From an uncultured Duncaniella sp. (lineage in GTDB: Bacteria > Bacteroidota > Bacteroidia > Bacteroidales > Muribaculaceae): a DNA stretch of 49,131 bases. Below are positions 8,475 to 16,926 of the stretch, in pieces. The DNA is taken from assembly GCF_910577345.1 (NCBI RefSeq), contig NZ_CAJTMT010000024.1, forward strand, positions 1 to 49,131. The letters are read 5' to 3'. Position numbers and translations under genes: made by a program. Position 1 is the first letter of the stretch; every line of letters starts with the position of its first letter. A model generated the notes under the pieces. It had not been told where the DNA came from. It saw only the letters and a program-made list of their open reading frames with translations, and ran no database searches.

Positions 8475-9398
8475 TCAGTTGACTGAGCCTGACGACTGAG
8501 CGCCGGGAATGTCGCTCATCATCGGACGATACATGTTGATGGTCATGGCGTGGAGCATCTTCTCATAGACCTGGTTGAGCTGCTGCATGTAGCGGGCCAT
8601 CTTCTCGGTCTCCTCGCAGTAGCGGGCGCTCTGCGATGCGCTCTTCTCATACATGTCGCGTATGTCCTTGATACCACGGTTGACGCGGTCGATGGAGTCG
8701 AGCTGTGTAGATACGCTTTTGAGCTGAATCTCATAGATGGTGTTGAGGCCGCCGAGATTGCGGTTGAGGTCACCCATGCGCTCGATGTAGCCACGCGAGT
8801 TTTCGGTAATAGAGGCGGAGTTCTCAGTGATGGCGCGGTAGCTGTCAAGCAGGACAGACGAAACGGAGTTGAGGGCTTCAGTTGTCTGACGCAACTGGTC
8901 CATCTGAGCTGAGATAGCCGACATCTGGGAGAGATATTCCTGGGTTGCTGTGGTGAGCTCAGCCATTTTTGAAAGCTGTTCGGCAGCGGCCGACATGCGG
9001 CGGATGCTGTCGGAAAGCGACAGGCGATCCTCCTCGCTGAGATCGACGGCAGAGGGAAGGCCGACCGACTCACGGGCAGATGAGTCAAGCGCAACACTGT
9101 TTCCGGCACCTCCGGCTATGACACGACCATTAGCCTCACGGCCGTCAAGTTCGGGGAACACATCTTCCCAATGATATTCCTTCGGGGGACGGTCAAAGGC
9201 GGTGAGGATAAACATAAGGACCTCGGTACCCATACCGATACAGAGGAGGGTATTGCCACCGGGAAGGTGGAGGATTTTGAAGAGGGCACCCCAGATTACG
9301 ATGGCCGCACCGATGCTGTAGGCGAAGTTGAAGAGGCGCTGTCCCCCTTCCCATGTCATGATGGTGCCTATTTTGTCTTTTATCTTATCTTTGGTCAT
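8475..9398 (-). CDS. gldL: GldL/PorL, type IX secretion motor stator
   Basis: This protein has 307 residues with two adjacent membrane helices (about 22-42 and 50-68) followed by a long cytoplasmic coiled-coil domain. The membrane hairpin carries the family motif LFKILHLPG (K41, H44) and the membrane-embedded glutamate E59 in MGTEVLMF, which corresponds to the residue needed for proton-driven rotation in characterised GldL proteins. The rest is Ser/Thr/Gln-rich helix with heptads (about 135-285). The PorL form of oral Bacteroidales is similarly long, while flavobacterial GldL is shorter. It lies between gldK and gldM, as in other Bacteroidota. Confidence 0.93.
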   Translation of the reverse strand: MTKDKIKDKIGTIMTWEGGQRLFNFAYSIGAAIVIWGALFKILHLPGGNTLLCIGMGTEVLMFILTAFDRPPKEYHWEDVFPELDGREANGRVIAGGAGNSVALDSSARESVGLPSAVDLSEEDRLSLSDSIRRMSAAAEQLSKMAELTTATQEYLSQMSAISAQMDQLRQTTEALNSVSSVLLDSYRAITENSASITENSRGYIERMGDLNRNLGGLNTIYEIQLKSVSTQLDSIDRVNRGIKDIRDMYEKSASQSARYCEETEKMARYMQQLNQVYEKMLHAMTINMYRPMMSDIPGAQSSGSVN

Positions 9399-9440
9399 AA
9401 GGCGATTGGATTAAAGGTTAGTTGAGGTAGAGTTGGAGTG

Positions 9441-10880
9441 CTATTTCTTGGCTTTGGTGCCCTTGGCGAAGCCTATCTGCGAACGTACGCAGCGGAAACC
9501 GATGTAGGAGCGCTGCTCATTCTGGTATTCCCACATGCGGATGTCGGAACGGATATTATGGGCAACATCCTTCCACGAACCGCCGCGGACAATCTTGCGC
9601 TTCATCTTGTAGGGGTCCTCCTGCGCTGCATCGTAGCGGTATTCGGGATTGAGGTCGCTCGTGAGCTTGCTGACGCTTTCGGTGAAGGCAGTGGAAGTCC
9701 ATTCGCTGACGTTGCCGGCCATGTCGTAGAGGCCGAAGTCATTGGGCGAATAGGTTCCGACGCGCGAGGTGATGAGCTGGCCATCCTGCACGAAGTTGCC
9801 TTCCTGGGGCTTGAAGTTTGCATAGAAACAGCCTTGATCCTCTGTGAGCGGCAGGTCGCCGTCCCAGGGATACATGTTCTCGCTCTTTCCTGCACGGGCC
9901 GCGTATTCCCATTCAGCCTCGGTGGGGAGACGGTAAGGTTCCACATACACACCCTCGCGTCCGAGCGAACGGCGGAGGAAGTCGGTGCGCCAGTTGGCGA
10001 AGGCAGTAGCCTGCTCCCAGCTTACGCCGACAACGGGATAGTCATTGTAGCCACCGTGTGAGAAGTAGAGGCGGACGTAAGGTTCGTTGTAGGCATTGTC
10101 AAAGTCATTAATCCAAGCGGTTGTGTCGGGGTAGACATTGACAATATAGGTGTTCACGAAATCGAAGTCGCCTGTGAGGCCACGGGTGATGGTCTGACGG
10201 ATGATTTCACCTTCATCGTTGATGTAGGCGGTATCTTTGGAGATGACGGGAATGTCGGTGGGAACTGGCTTATCGGTGTTGTATTCACGACGTGCGGGGT
10301 TCATGCGGTGCTTGCGACGGGCAGCCTCAGTGTGGTTGTAGACCTCGTAGCGGTAGTTGAGCTGCTCGGGGTCAAGTTCGCGCACTCCTGTGATGGGGTT
10401 GGTGCGGTAGAGGCTCTCGATGGCACGCTGTTCATCCTCGTTGGCGTTGCGCCAGGGAATTGCCTTGGCCCAGTTGAGATGAGGTGTGACAGGGTTGCCT
10501 TCGCGGTCCTCTTCAATCTTGAACTCCTCGTTGCCACCGTAGGCGGGATCAGCAAGGCGTTCGCGGATGATTGAATCGCGCACCCAGAAGACAAACTGCT
10601 TGTATTTTGAGTTGGTGATTTCAGTCTCGTCCATCCAGAAAGCGTCGACTGACACACCGCGCGGGTCGGCTTCGAGATTCCAGAGCGAGTCGGCCTTGGC
10701 AGGGCCCATCTTGACGGAGCCTCTCGACACGAGCACCATCCCGTAGGGGGTGGGTTCGGTCCAGTGCATGGCTCCTACTCCCGTCACTTCGCCACCCATG
10801 GCGCTACGGCTTCCGGTAGCGCAGGAGACGGCTGCGGAGAGGATTATGAGAGCGAGAAGTATGTGGAGTAGTTTTTTCAT
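9441..10880 (-). CDS. gldK: GldK/PorK, type IX secretion ring lipoprotein
   Basis: This is an outer-membrane lipoprotein of 479 residues. The signal peptide ends in the lipobox AVSC with acylated Cys20. The body has the formylglycine-generating enzyme (FGE/SUMF1) fold used as a scaffold: PTEAEWEYAARAG, GLYDMAGNVSEWTS and VRGGSWKDVAHNIRSD near the C-terminus, ending in FRCVRS. With GldN it forms the large periplasmic ring of the type IX system. The porP stop is 3 bases upstream, so translation is coupled, and gldL follows after 42 bases. Confidence 0.94.
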   Translation of the reverse strand: MKKLLHILLALIILSAAVSCATGSRSAMGGEVTGVGAMHWTEPTPYGMVLVSRGSVKMGPAKADSLWNLEADPRGVSVDAFWMDETEITNSKYKQFVFWVRDSIIRERLADPAYGGNEEFKIEEDREGNPVTPHLNWAKAIPWRNANEDEQRAIESLYRTNPITGVRELDPEQLNYRYEVYNHTEAARRKHRMNPARREYNTDKPVPTDIPVISKDTAYINDEGEIIRQTITRGLTGDFDFVNTYIVNVYPDTTAWINDFDNAYNEPYVRLYFSHGGYNDYPVVGVSWEQATAFANWRTDFLRRSLGREGVYVEPYRLPTEAEWEYAARAGKSENMYPWDGDLPLTEDQGCFYANFKPQEGNFVQDGQLITSRVGTYSPNDFGLYDMAGNVSEWTSTAFTESVSKLTSDLNPEYRYDAAQEDPYKMKRKIVRGGSWKDVAHNIRSDIRMWEYQNEQRSYIGFRCVRSQIGFAKGTKAKK

Positions 10881-10883
10881 AAG

Positions 10884-11915
10884 TTACATTATGCGTATGC
10901 TCTTGTGTTTGTGGCGATTTTTTTCTGAGAAATCGAGTTTAAGGTTGTAGCCCGCTACGAGTTCATGGCTCCCTGACGAGGCTTTGGCGATGTCGGAAAG
11001 GTGATAGTCATAGCTGTAGCCAATGAAGATACCCTTGATTTCCGCACCGAGCATTATGGAGAGGGCATCGTTGTAGCGGTAGCCCAGACCGGCGGTGAAA
11101 AGCTTATTGTAGCGGACACGTCCTGTAAGCTGGAAATCAGTGGTGGTGAAATCACTGCGCACCATGAGTGACGGTATCACTTCAAATAACGTATTTTTTA
11201 TCGGAATATTGCTTCCGGCCATGAAATAAGCTGAGCGTGAGGCTGTGAACTGATAGTTTTTGGCCATTTCCGATGTGGAGCCGTCACCTGTTTCACCGGT
11301 GCGCGATGAGGTTTCCGTGTCGCTTGAGAAGGTGACTGTAGGGTTGTTGGCGTGGAGGATGGAGAGTCCTGCCCAGAATTTCTTGTGGACATAGAAGGCT
11401 CCGATGCCGATGTCGAAAGCGTTTCCGGCCACATCGCGAGTAGGGATGGCATCATCGGCTGAGTCATGGAAGTTGTCATCATCAGGAATGTAGACTTCCG
11501 ATCCCTTGAACTGCTGGTTGTAAAGGCCGAGTGAGAGTGCTACCGTCAATTCCCCTTTCAGAACTTTCAGTTTGTAGCCTATCTGAGCGTCGAGGGTGAA
11601 GTTGTGGAACAGACCGTAGGATTCCTGCTGGACAACGAGACCGGTTCCGAGACGGCGATTGCCGAGTTTGAACGGCATATCGGCGGCTGCGATGAAGCTG
11701 CGCGGAGCGTTGTCGATGCCCATCCATTGGAGGCGGGCGCCGCCACGGATGCGCAGATAGTCAGTGTCGCCCACGGCTCCGGGGTTATAGTAGGTCGGGA
11801 GTGCCCAGTACTGCGTAAGCAGTGCATCGCCCTGAGCATTGGCCTTCGGAGTGACGGACAGAAGGAGCAGCACAGCGCAGACGGCTATATATATAATGTG
11901 GCTTCTGTGTGTCAT
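10884..11915 (-). CDS. porP: PorP/SprF-family type IX secretion outer-membrane protein
   Basis: This is a 343-residue outer-membrane beta-barrel with a signal peptide (cleavage near KANAQ). The mature start, DALLTQYWALPTYYNPGAVG, is the family signature (usually xxFTQYMxNxLxxNPAYAG), and alternating strands run to the C-terminus. PorP/SprF proteins help secrete or anchor type IX cargo at the cell surface. The ATG overlaps the porT stop codon as ATGA and the stop lies 3 bases before gldK, so this gene is firmly inside the operon. There is usually one copy beside gldK and others next to individual cargo proteins; the position here marks the core copy. Confidence 0.92.
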   Translation of the reverse strand: MTHRSHIIYIAVCAVLLLLSVTPKANAQGDALLTQYWALPTYYNPGAVGDTDYLRIRGGARLQWMGIDNAPRSFIAAADMPFKLGNRRLGTGLVVQQESYGLFHNFTLDAQIGYKLKVLKGELTVALSLGLYNQQFKGSEVYIPDDDNFHDSADDAIPTRDVAGNAFDIGIGAFYVHKKFWAGLSILHANNPTVTFSSDTETSSRTGETGDGSTSEMAKNYQFTASRSAYFMAGSNIPIKNTLFEVIPSLMVRSDFTTTDFQLTGRVRYNKLFTAGLGYRYNDALSIMLGAEIKGIFIGYSYDYHLSDIAKASSGSHELVAGYNLKLDFSEKNRHKHKSIRIM

Positions 11916-12649
11916 TCGAAATAGAAGGTTAGGACGACCATTTTGGAAACGGCCTTTTTGAGAGACTGTGATATGACAAGTTTGTCCGGCTCCTCAGCAA
12001 TATCGGAACGGTCATGGACAAGGTTGTCGCCAAGGCCGAAGCAGAATTTTATCTCAGGGTTGAATTTGAAGTAGGGGAGGTAGAAATCGCAGCCGAATCC
12101 GCAGGTGAGGAAGAAGTCGGAGGTCTTGGTGCGGAGGTAGTCGTTGCCCTGTTTGGCGACATTGAATGTCGGCATGACACCGGCTGTGATATATGGGCGC
12201 GAGTTGCGATAGCGCAGACTGGAGAATTTAAGGTCGAAGGGAAGGACTATGAGGGCGGATTTGAGATTTTGACGGCGTTCGGTCCCGGAATTGTATTCAC
12301 GCATCGTGATGTCGCGGTTGCCGAAATACATGCCCGGAGTGAAACGGAGATTGAAATATGTCCCCAATCTGTAGTCAATCAGACCGTTCACGCAGAATCC
12401 GGGCTGAAAAGAGGGTTGGTCGACAAACCACTGCTCACCGGTTTCGCTAACGAAGCCGTTGTGGGTGAATGTGAAATCCTGCGTGTGGATTCCCACAGAG
12501 AAGCCGAGGTGCCAGCGGCGCATGTCGGCATACGGACGGTTCATCAGCTTATCGTTCAGATTCTGGCACAAAACTGACCCACAGCTCCCTCCGAGGAGAA
12601 CCATGAGCAGGATAAACGGACGCAGAAATGTGGAAAAGCAATGATTCAT
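11912..12649 (-). CDS. porT: PorT-family outer-membrane barrel protein
   Basis: This protein has 245 residues from the ATG at 12649; a GTG one codon earlier is possible. The signal peptide ends near SVLCQ. NRPYADMRRWHLGFSVGIHTQDF fits the start of PorT (typically NxPxxDxRxxHFGFxxG), and the C-terminus SQSLKKAVSKMVVLTFYFE is the final strand with the terminal aromatic residue typical of outer-membrane barrels. PorT is needed for type IX secretion in Porphyromonas and related bacteria. It lies first in this operon and overlaps porP by 4 bases. In Porphyromonas porT lies apart from porPKLMN, so the linkage is worth noting. Assignment as PorT rests on these end motifs and the context. Confidence 0.83.
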   Translation of the reverse strand: MNHCFSTFLRPFILLMVLLGGSCGSVLCQNLNDKLMNRPYADMRRWHLGFSVGIHTQDFTFTHNGFVSETGEQWFVDQPSFQPGFCVNGLIDYRLGTYFNLRFTPGMYFGNRDITMREYNSGTERRQNLKSALIVLPFDLKFSSLRYRNSRPYITAGVMPTFNVAKQGNDYLRTKTSDFFLTCGFGCDFYLPYFKFNPEIKFCFGLGDNLVHDRSDIAEEPDKLVISQSLKKAVSKMVVLTFYFE

Positions 12650-12714
12650 CACTTTTTATAACGCTGTCAAAGTCATGAATATTGTATGTCCGTTCATGTG
12701 TTCATATAGTTAAA

Positions 12715-12771
12715 AAAGGTACATAAATTCATAACCGGTAGAATTGACCGGTCATGAATTTATGTACCTTT
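12715..12771. terminator. 25-bp inverted repeat after tyrS
   Basis: Arms 12715-12739 and 12747-12771 (AAAGGTACATAAATTCAT...) are complementary in 24 of 25 positions around a 7-base loop. It lies 18 bases after the tyrS stop and before porT on the minus strand, so it probably ends the aspartate aminotransferase-tyrS transcript. No U tract of note follows. I see no TAnnTTTG element for porT between it and 12649. Confidence 0.7.
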
Positions 12772-12789
12772 CTTTCAGTTGTGCTTCCG

Positions 12790-14085
12790 TCAGTCAGCGA
12801 TGTGGAGGAGGAAGTAGTTCTTCTTTCCGCGCTGGACGAGGATATACTTGTCGTTGAGGAGCATGTCGGTTGTCGCAGGTGCGTAGGGGTCAGAGATTTT
12901 CTCTTTGTTGATGCTCACGCCACCGCCCTGGACCATCTTGCGCATCTCGCCCTTCGAGGGGAATACGGGAGCGACGTCGGTGAGAAGGTCGGCGAGCTTC
13001 GTGCCTTCTTCGATGGCACTGCGGGGCACCTCGAACTGCGGAACGCCTTCCATCACGGCGAGGAGTGTGGCCTCGTCAATCTTGCGGAGGGTTTCGTTGG
13101 CGTGGTTGCTGAAAAGAATCTGCGATGCCTCGACGGCAGCCTCATATTCTTCGGCGGAGTGAACCATTGTGGTCACTTCTTTGGCGAGTCGCTTCTGTAA
13201 GGGACGTGCGCCGGGGTTCTGTGCCTGTTCCTCGACGAGAGCTTCGACCTCTTCGCGGGTAAGCTCAGTGAAGATTTTGATGTACTTTTCGGCATCAGCG
13301 TCCGAAACGTTGAGCCAGAACTGATAGAACTTGTAGGGTGAGGTGTAGCGGGCGTCGAGCCATACGTTGCCGCTCTCAGTCTTGCCGAACTTGCCGCCGT
13401 CGGCCTTGGTGATGAGCGGGCAGGTGAGTGCGTAGGCCTCGCCTCCAAGCTTGCGGCGGATAAGCTCGGTGCCGGTGGTGATGTTGCCCCACTGGTCCGA
13501 ACCGCCGAGCTGAAGCTTGCAGTTCTTATCCTTGTAGAGGGTATAGAAGTCAAATCCCTGGAGGAGCTGATAGGTGAACTCGGTGAAGCTGAGACCGTCG
13601 CGGGCCTCGCCGTTGAGGCGCTTCTGCACGGAGTCCTTGGCCATCATGTAGTTGACGGTTATATGCTTGCCGATTTCACGGGCGAAATCGAGGAAGGTGA
13701 CATCCTTGGTCCAGTCATAGTTGTTGACCATCTCTGCCTTGTTGGGCGCATCGCTGTCGAAGTCGAGGAACTTGGCAAGCTGCTTCTTGATTGCATCCTG
13801 ATTGTGGCGGAGAGTAGCCTCGTCGAGCAGGTTGCGCTCAGCGCTCTTGCCGGAGGGGTCGCCAATCATGCCGGTAGCGCCGCCGACGAGTGCCAGAGGC
13901 TTGTGGCCGCAGCGCTGGAAGTGGCGGAGCATCATCACACCGCAGAGGTGGCCGATATGCAGACTGTCGGCGGTGGGGTCGATGCCGAGGTAGGCAGTTG
14001 TCATGCCTTTTTTGAGCTGTTCATCTGTTCCGGGCATGACAGTGTGGATCATGCCACGCCAGGTGAGTTCTTCAATGAAATCCAT
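12790..14085 (-). CDS. tyrS: Tyrosyl-tRNA synthetase
   Basis: This is a class I aminoacyl-tRNA synthetase that charges tRNA-Tyr in the cytoplasm; 431 residues is the standard bacterial length. Visible features are the tyrosine pocket start AYLGIDPTAD, the HIGH motif at 43-46, the tyrosine-binding YQLLQGFDFYTLY, GGSDQWGNI, and KFGKT near 230 as the variant of KMSKS usual in this enzyme. The C-terminal S4 RNA-binding domain ends in GKKNYFLLHIAD. It follows the aminotransferase gene after 64 bases on the same strand, so the two may share a transcript. Confidence 0.97.
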   Translation of the reverse strand: MDFIEELTWRGMIHTVMPGTDEQLKKGMTTAYLGIDPTADSLHIGHLCGVMMLRHFQRCGHKPLALVGGATGMIGDPSGKSAERNLLDEATLRHNQDAIKKQLAKFLDFDSDAPNKAEMVNNYDWTKDVTFLDFAREIGKHITVNYMMAKDSVQKRLNGEARDGLSFTEFTYQLLQGFDFYTLYKDKNCKLQLGGSDQWGNITTGTELIRRKLGGEAYALTCPLITKADGGKFGKTESGNVWLDARYTSPYKFYQFWLNVSDADAEKYIKIFTELTREEVEALVEEQAQNPGARPLQKRLAKEVTTMVHSAEEYEAAVEASQILFSNHANETLRKIDEATLLAVMEGVPQFEVPRSAIEEGTKLADLLTDVAPVFPSKGEMRKMVQGGGVSINKEKISDPYAPATTDMLLNDKYILVQRGKKNYFLLHIAD

Positions 14086-14149
14086 TGTTCGTTTCTATTT
14101 ATATTGTCTTTTCAGACACTATTTCTTGTCTGGTTTCTGATTTGGTGGG

Positions 14150-15346
14150 TTATTTCAGTGAGGCGAGGGTCTCGGCGATGCGGCGCATGGCTTCGCGGAG
14201 GTTGTCGTCGGAAGTAGCGTAGCTGAGACGGATGTAGCCTTCCATGCCGAATGCACCGCCGTCGACGGTTGCAACATGGCCTTTCTCAAGAAGATACATG
14301 GCGAGGTCGGCGGAGCTTGCAATCTTGTTGCCTTCAGGAGTGGTCTTGCCGACGTAGGCACTCACTTCGGGGAAGAGGTAGAAGGCACCCTGCGGGCGGT
14401 TGACTTTCAGTCCGGGAATCTGCGATGCGAGTTCGACCACGAGGTCGCGGCGGCGTTCGAATGCCTTGTTCATCTCTGCGATGCACTCCTGCGGGCCGGT
14501 ATACGCGGCTTCGGCAGCTTTCTGTGCGATAGAGGATGCATTCGAGGTGTACTGACCCTGAAGCTTGGTCACGGCCTTTGCAAGCCACTGCGGGGCAGCG
14601 CAGTAGCCGATACGCCAGCCGGTCATCGCGTAGGCTTTCGATACACCGTTGATGATGATGGTGCGGTCAGCGATTTCGGGGAATGAAGCGAGTGAAGTGA
14701 ATGAGCCGGTGAAGTTGATGTGCTCATAGATTTCATCGGCGAGGACCATGATGTCGGGGTGTTTTGCGAGAACGTCGACGAGTCCCTGAAGCTCCTCCTT
14801 GGAGTAGATGCTGCCTGTCGGGTTGGACGGCGAGCAGAGCAGAATCATGCGGGTCGCCGGGGTGATGGCTGCCTCAAGCTGTGCGGGAGTGATTTTGAAA
14901 TCCTGATGGATGTCGGCGAGAATCTCTACGGTCTTTCCTCCAGCGAGTTTCACCATCTCGACATAGCTCACCCATGCGGGCATCGGGATGATGACCTCGT
15001 CGCCGGGGTTGATTGTGGCGAGGATGACGTTGCAAAGGGCCTGCTTGGCTCCGTTCGACACGACAATCTGCTCAGGTGCGTAAGTGACACCGTTTTCCTT
15101 GGCGAGTTTTTCTGACACGGCCTTGCGGAGCGACATATAGCCGGGCACAGGTGTGTAGAAGGTGAAGTTCTCATCAATAGCGCGCTTGGCGGCTTCCTTG
15201 ATGTGGTGGGGGGTCTCGAAATCGGGCTCTCCGACTGAGAGATTGATGACATCGACACCTTGAGCTTTCAGCTCGTTGCTTTTCTGTGACATTGCGAGGG
15301 TGGCTGACGGAGCCAAGGCCTGCACGCGTTCGGAAATGTGGGTCAT
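14150..15346 (-). CDS. aspC: Class I pyridoxal-phosphate aminotransferase, aspartate type
   Basis: This is a cytosolic PLP enzyme of 398 residues in the aspartate/aromatic aminotransferase fold I, subgroup I-gamma like the thermophilic AspC proteins. Motifs are LSVGEPDFETPHHI (substrate arginine loop), YTPVPGYMSLRKAV, SNGAKQALCNV (PLP phosphate), LLCSPSNPTGS, LADEIYEHI and the Schiff-base lysine in GVSKAYAMTGWRIGY; the carboxylate arginine is in YIRLSYATS. It most likely interconverts aspartate and oxaloacetate, and could accept other amino acids. Its promoter candidate lies at 15393-15400. The symbol is by family; exact substrate is inferred. Confidence 0.87.
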   Translation of the reverse strand: MTHISERVQALAPSATLAMSQKSNELKAQGVDVINLSVGEPDFETPHHIKEAAKRAIDENFTFYTPVPGYMSLRKAVSEKLAKENGVTYAPEQIVVSNGAKQALCNVILATINPGDEVIIPMPAWVSYVEMVKLAGGKTVEILADIHQDFKITPAQLEAAITPATRMILLCSPSNPTGSIYSKEELQGLVDVLAKHPDIMVLADEIYEHINFTGSFTSLASFPEIADRTIIINGVSKAYAMTGWRIGYCAAPQWLAKAVTKLQGQYTSNASSIAQKAAEAAYTGPQECIAEMNKAFERRRDLVVELASQIPGLKVNRPQGAFYLFPEVSAYVGKTTPEGNKIASSADLAMYLLEKGHVATVDGGAFGMEGYIRLSYATSDDNLREAMRRIAETLASLK

Positions 15347-15392
15347 ATATGTTTGTGGTATTGGGTTTTACTTGTTATGTGTTATACGAGTG

Positions 15393-15400
15393 CAAATATA
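15393..15400 (-). promoter_or_regulatory. Promoter -7 box for the aminotransferase-tyrS unit
   Basis: The minus strand reads TATATTTG, an exact TAnnTTTG, 47 bases before the ATG of the aminotransferase. The -33 region is a T run without an exact TTTG. Confidence 0.6.
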
Positions 15401-15437
15401 CGGATTTATTTATGATTAAAAAAATAAAGCCGAGGGC

Positions 15438-15512
15438 GAAAATACAAAAGTCCGGAAGAGATATATCCATTCATTGTTGGAATAGATGTCTCTTCCGGAC
15501 TTCTGTATTTTC
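15438..15512. terminator. 24-bp inverted repeat after rnfC
   Basis: Arms 15438-15461 and 15489-15512 (GAAAATACAAAAGTCC...) pair in 23 of 24 positions. Partial pairing extends into the loop. It lies 60 bases past the rnfC stop and before the aminotransferase promoter, so it marks the end of the rseC-rnfB-rnfC transcript. Bases 15513-15571 contain nothing else that I recognise. Confidence 0.7.
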
Positions 15513-15571
15513 AAGCCTTTTCTGTCAGGCTGTTATGGACGGTGTGGAACTTTTGGAGTTTAGCCGTGGCC

Positions 15572-16915
15572 TTACGCTTTCTTGGCTGCGGCACGGGCGC
15601 GCATTGCGGCCATGACCTTGGCTTTTCCGAGACGGATGTAGTCGACGAGCGGACGGGAGGCTGGGCAGATGTAGCTGCAGGAGCCACACTCTATACAGTT
15701 GGCAATCTTCTGCTCCTCGGCGTCATCCCATTCGTGCAGACGCGAGAGTGTGCTGATAAGGAAGGGTTCGAGGCCCATCGGGCAGACTTCCACACACTTT
15801 CCACAGCGGATGCAGTTTTCGGCGGGGCGACGGTGGGCATAGCGGCTGTCGAGCAGAATGCCTGATGTGCCCTTAATCATCGGAGTCTGGAGTGTGGATG
15901 CGGTGCGTCCCATCATAGGGCCGCCGAGGATGATCTTTTCCGGTTCCTTGCCGTCGACGAGTGTTGCGAGGATTGTGCCGAGCGCCACGCGGAGGTTGCG
16001 TCCGGTCTCACCGTCATGGAGGGTGAGCACACGGTCCATGAGGGGTTCGTCGAGGACAACGGCGCGGTAGACAGCGTAGGCGGTGGCGACGTTCTGCACG
16101 ATGGCTCCCGTAGCGATGGGGAGACCGCCGGAGGGAACTTCCTTGCCGATTACAGCCTCGATGAGCTGCTTCTCACCACCCTGCGGGTATTTCACCTGCA
16201 TGGTCATCACTTCGAGTCCGGGGACTGACGATGACGCTTCCGTGAGGGCGGCGATGGCTTCGGGCTTGTTGTTTTCAATAGCGATTACGGCGCGGTCCAC
16301 ACCGGCTGCACGCATGAGGAGTTCAACGCCTTTGACAATCTGGCGGGGATTCTCGCGCATGAGCATGTCGTCGCATGAGAGACAAGGCTCACACTCTGCG
16401 GCGTTGATGATGACGATTTCTGCCTTTGAGCCGGGAGGAGGCGAGACCTTGACATGGGCAGGGAAGGTGGCACCGCCGAGACCGACGATACCTGCATTCT
16501 TGATGATGTCGATGATTGCTTTGCCGTCGAGGGCTGCGATTTCAGCTTCGGTGCGACGCGGGGTCTCGCGGTTGGCCATAGCCTCGGCATCGGCTGCGCG
16601 GTCGGCTTCATCGCTCTTGATATAGATTGCCTGCACGGGCATACCTTGCGGTGTGCGTGCGACGTCGATTTTCATGACGGTTCCCGAAATCGGGGTGTGG
16701 ACGGGTGCTGATACGAAACCGCCTGCATCGGCCACGCGGTCGCCGCGCTTCACCTTGTCGCCCTTCTTGACGATGGGAGTGGCGGGTGCGCCTATGTGCT
16801 GAGCCACGGGGAGCACTACTTCCTCGGGCAGAGGGATGTTCTCGATGGGTTTGCCGGCGGCAATTTTGTTTTCGGCGGGATGCACGCCGCCGATTTTAAA
16901 CGTATGGAGTTTCAT
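15572..16915 (-). CDS. rnfC: RnfC, electron transport complex subunit C
   Basis: This is a 447-residue peripheral subunit of the Rnf complex, which couples ferredoxin:NAD+ electron transfer to ion pumping across the inner membrane. The N-terminus HTFKIGGVHPAENK and the biotinyl-like barrel (about 40-100) precede the Nqo1-like NADH/FMN-binding fold (GLGGATFPAHVK, INAAECEPCLSCDD). Two [4Fe-4S] motifs lie near 365-415: CIRCGKCVEVCP and CIECGSCSYICP. It follows rnfB after 11 bases. The genes for RnfD, G, E and A, which normally follow rnfC, are absent: a hairpin and the aminotransferase promoter come next. The basic Ala-rich C-terminus is short. Confidence 0.95.
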   Translation of the reverse strand: MKLHTFKIGGVHPAENKIAAGKPIENIPLPEEVVLPVAQHIGAPATPIVKKGDKVKRGDRVADAGGFVSAPVHTPISGTVMKIDVARTPQGMPVQAIYIKSDEADRAADAEAMANRETPRRTEAEIAALDGKAIIDIIKNAGIVGLGGATFPAHVKVSPPPGSKAEIVIINAAECEPCLSCDDMLMRENPRQIVKGVELLMRAAGVDRAVIAIENNKPEAIAALTEASSSVPGLEVMTMQVKYPQGGEKQLIEAVIGKEVPSGGLPIATGAIVQNVATAYAVYRAVVLDEPLMDRVLTLHDGETGRNLRVALGTILATLVDGKEPEKIILGGPMMGRTASTLQTPMIKGTSGILLDSRYAHRRPAENCIRCGKCVEVCPMGLEPFLISTLSRLHEWDDAEEQKIANCIECGSCSYICPASRPLVDYIRLGKAKVMAAMRARAAAKKA

Positions 16916-16926
16916 GTCTTTTGATT

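Noticed and set aside
9438..10061. 207-codon plus-strand open frame opposite gldK
   Set aside because: It lies entirely inside gldK on the other strand, has no recognisable domain and reflects codon bias. Similar antisense frames at 5978-6637, 28910-29644, 38786-39553 and 26903-27721 were rejected for the same reason.
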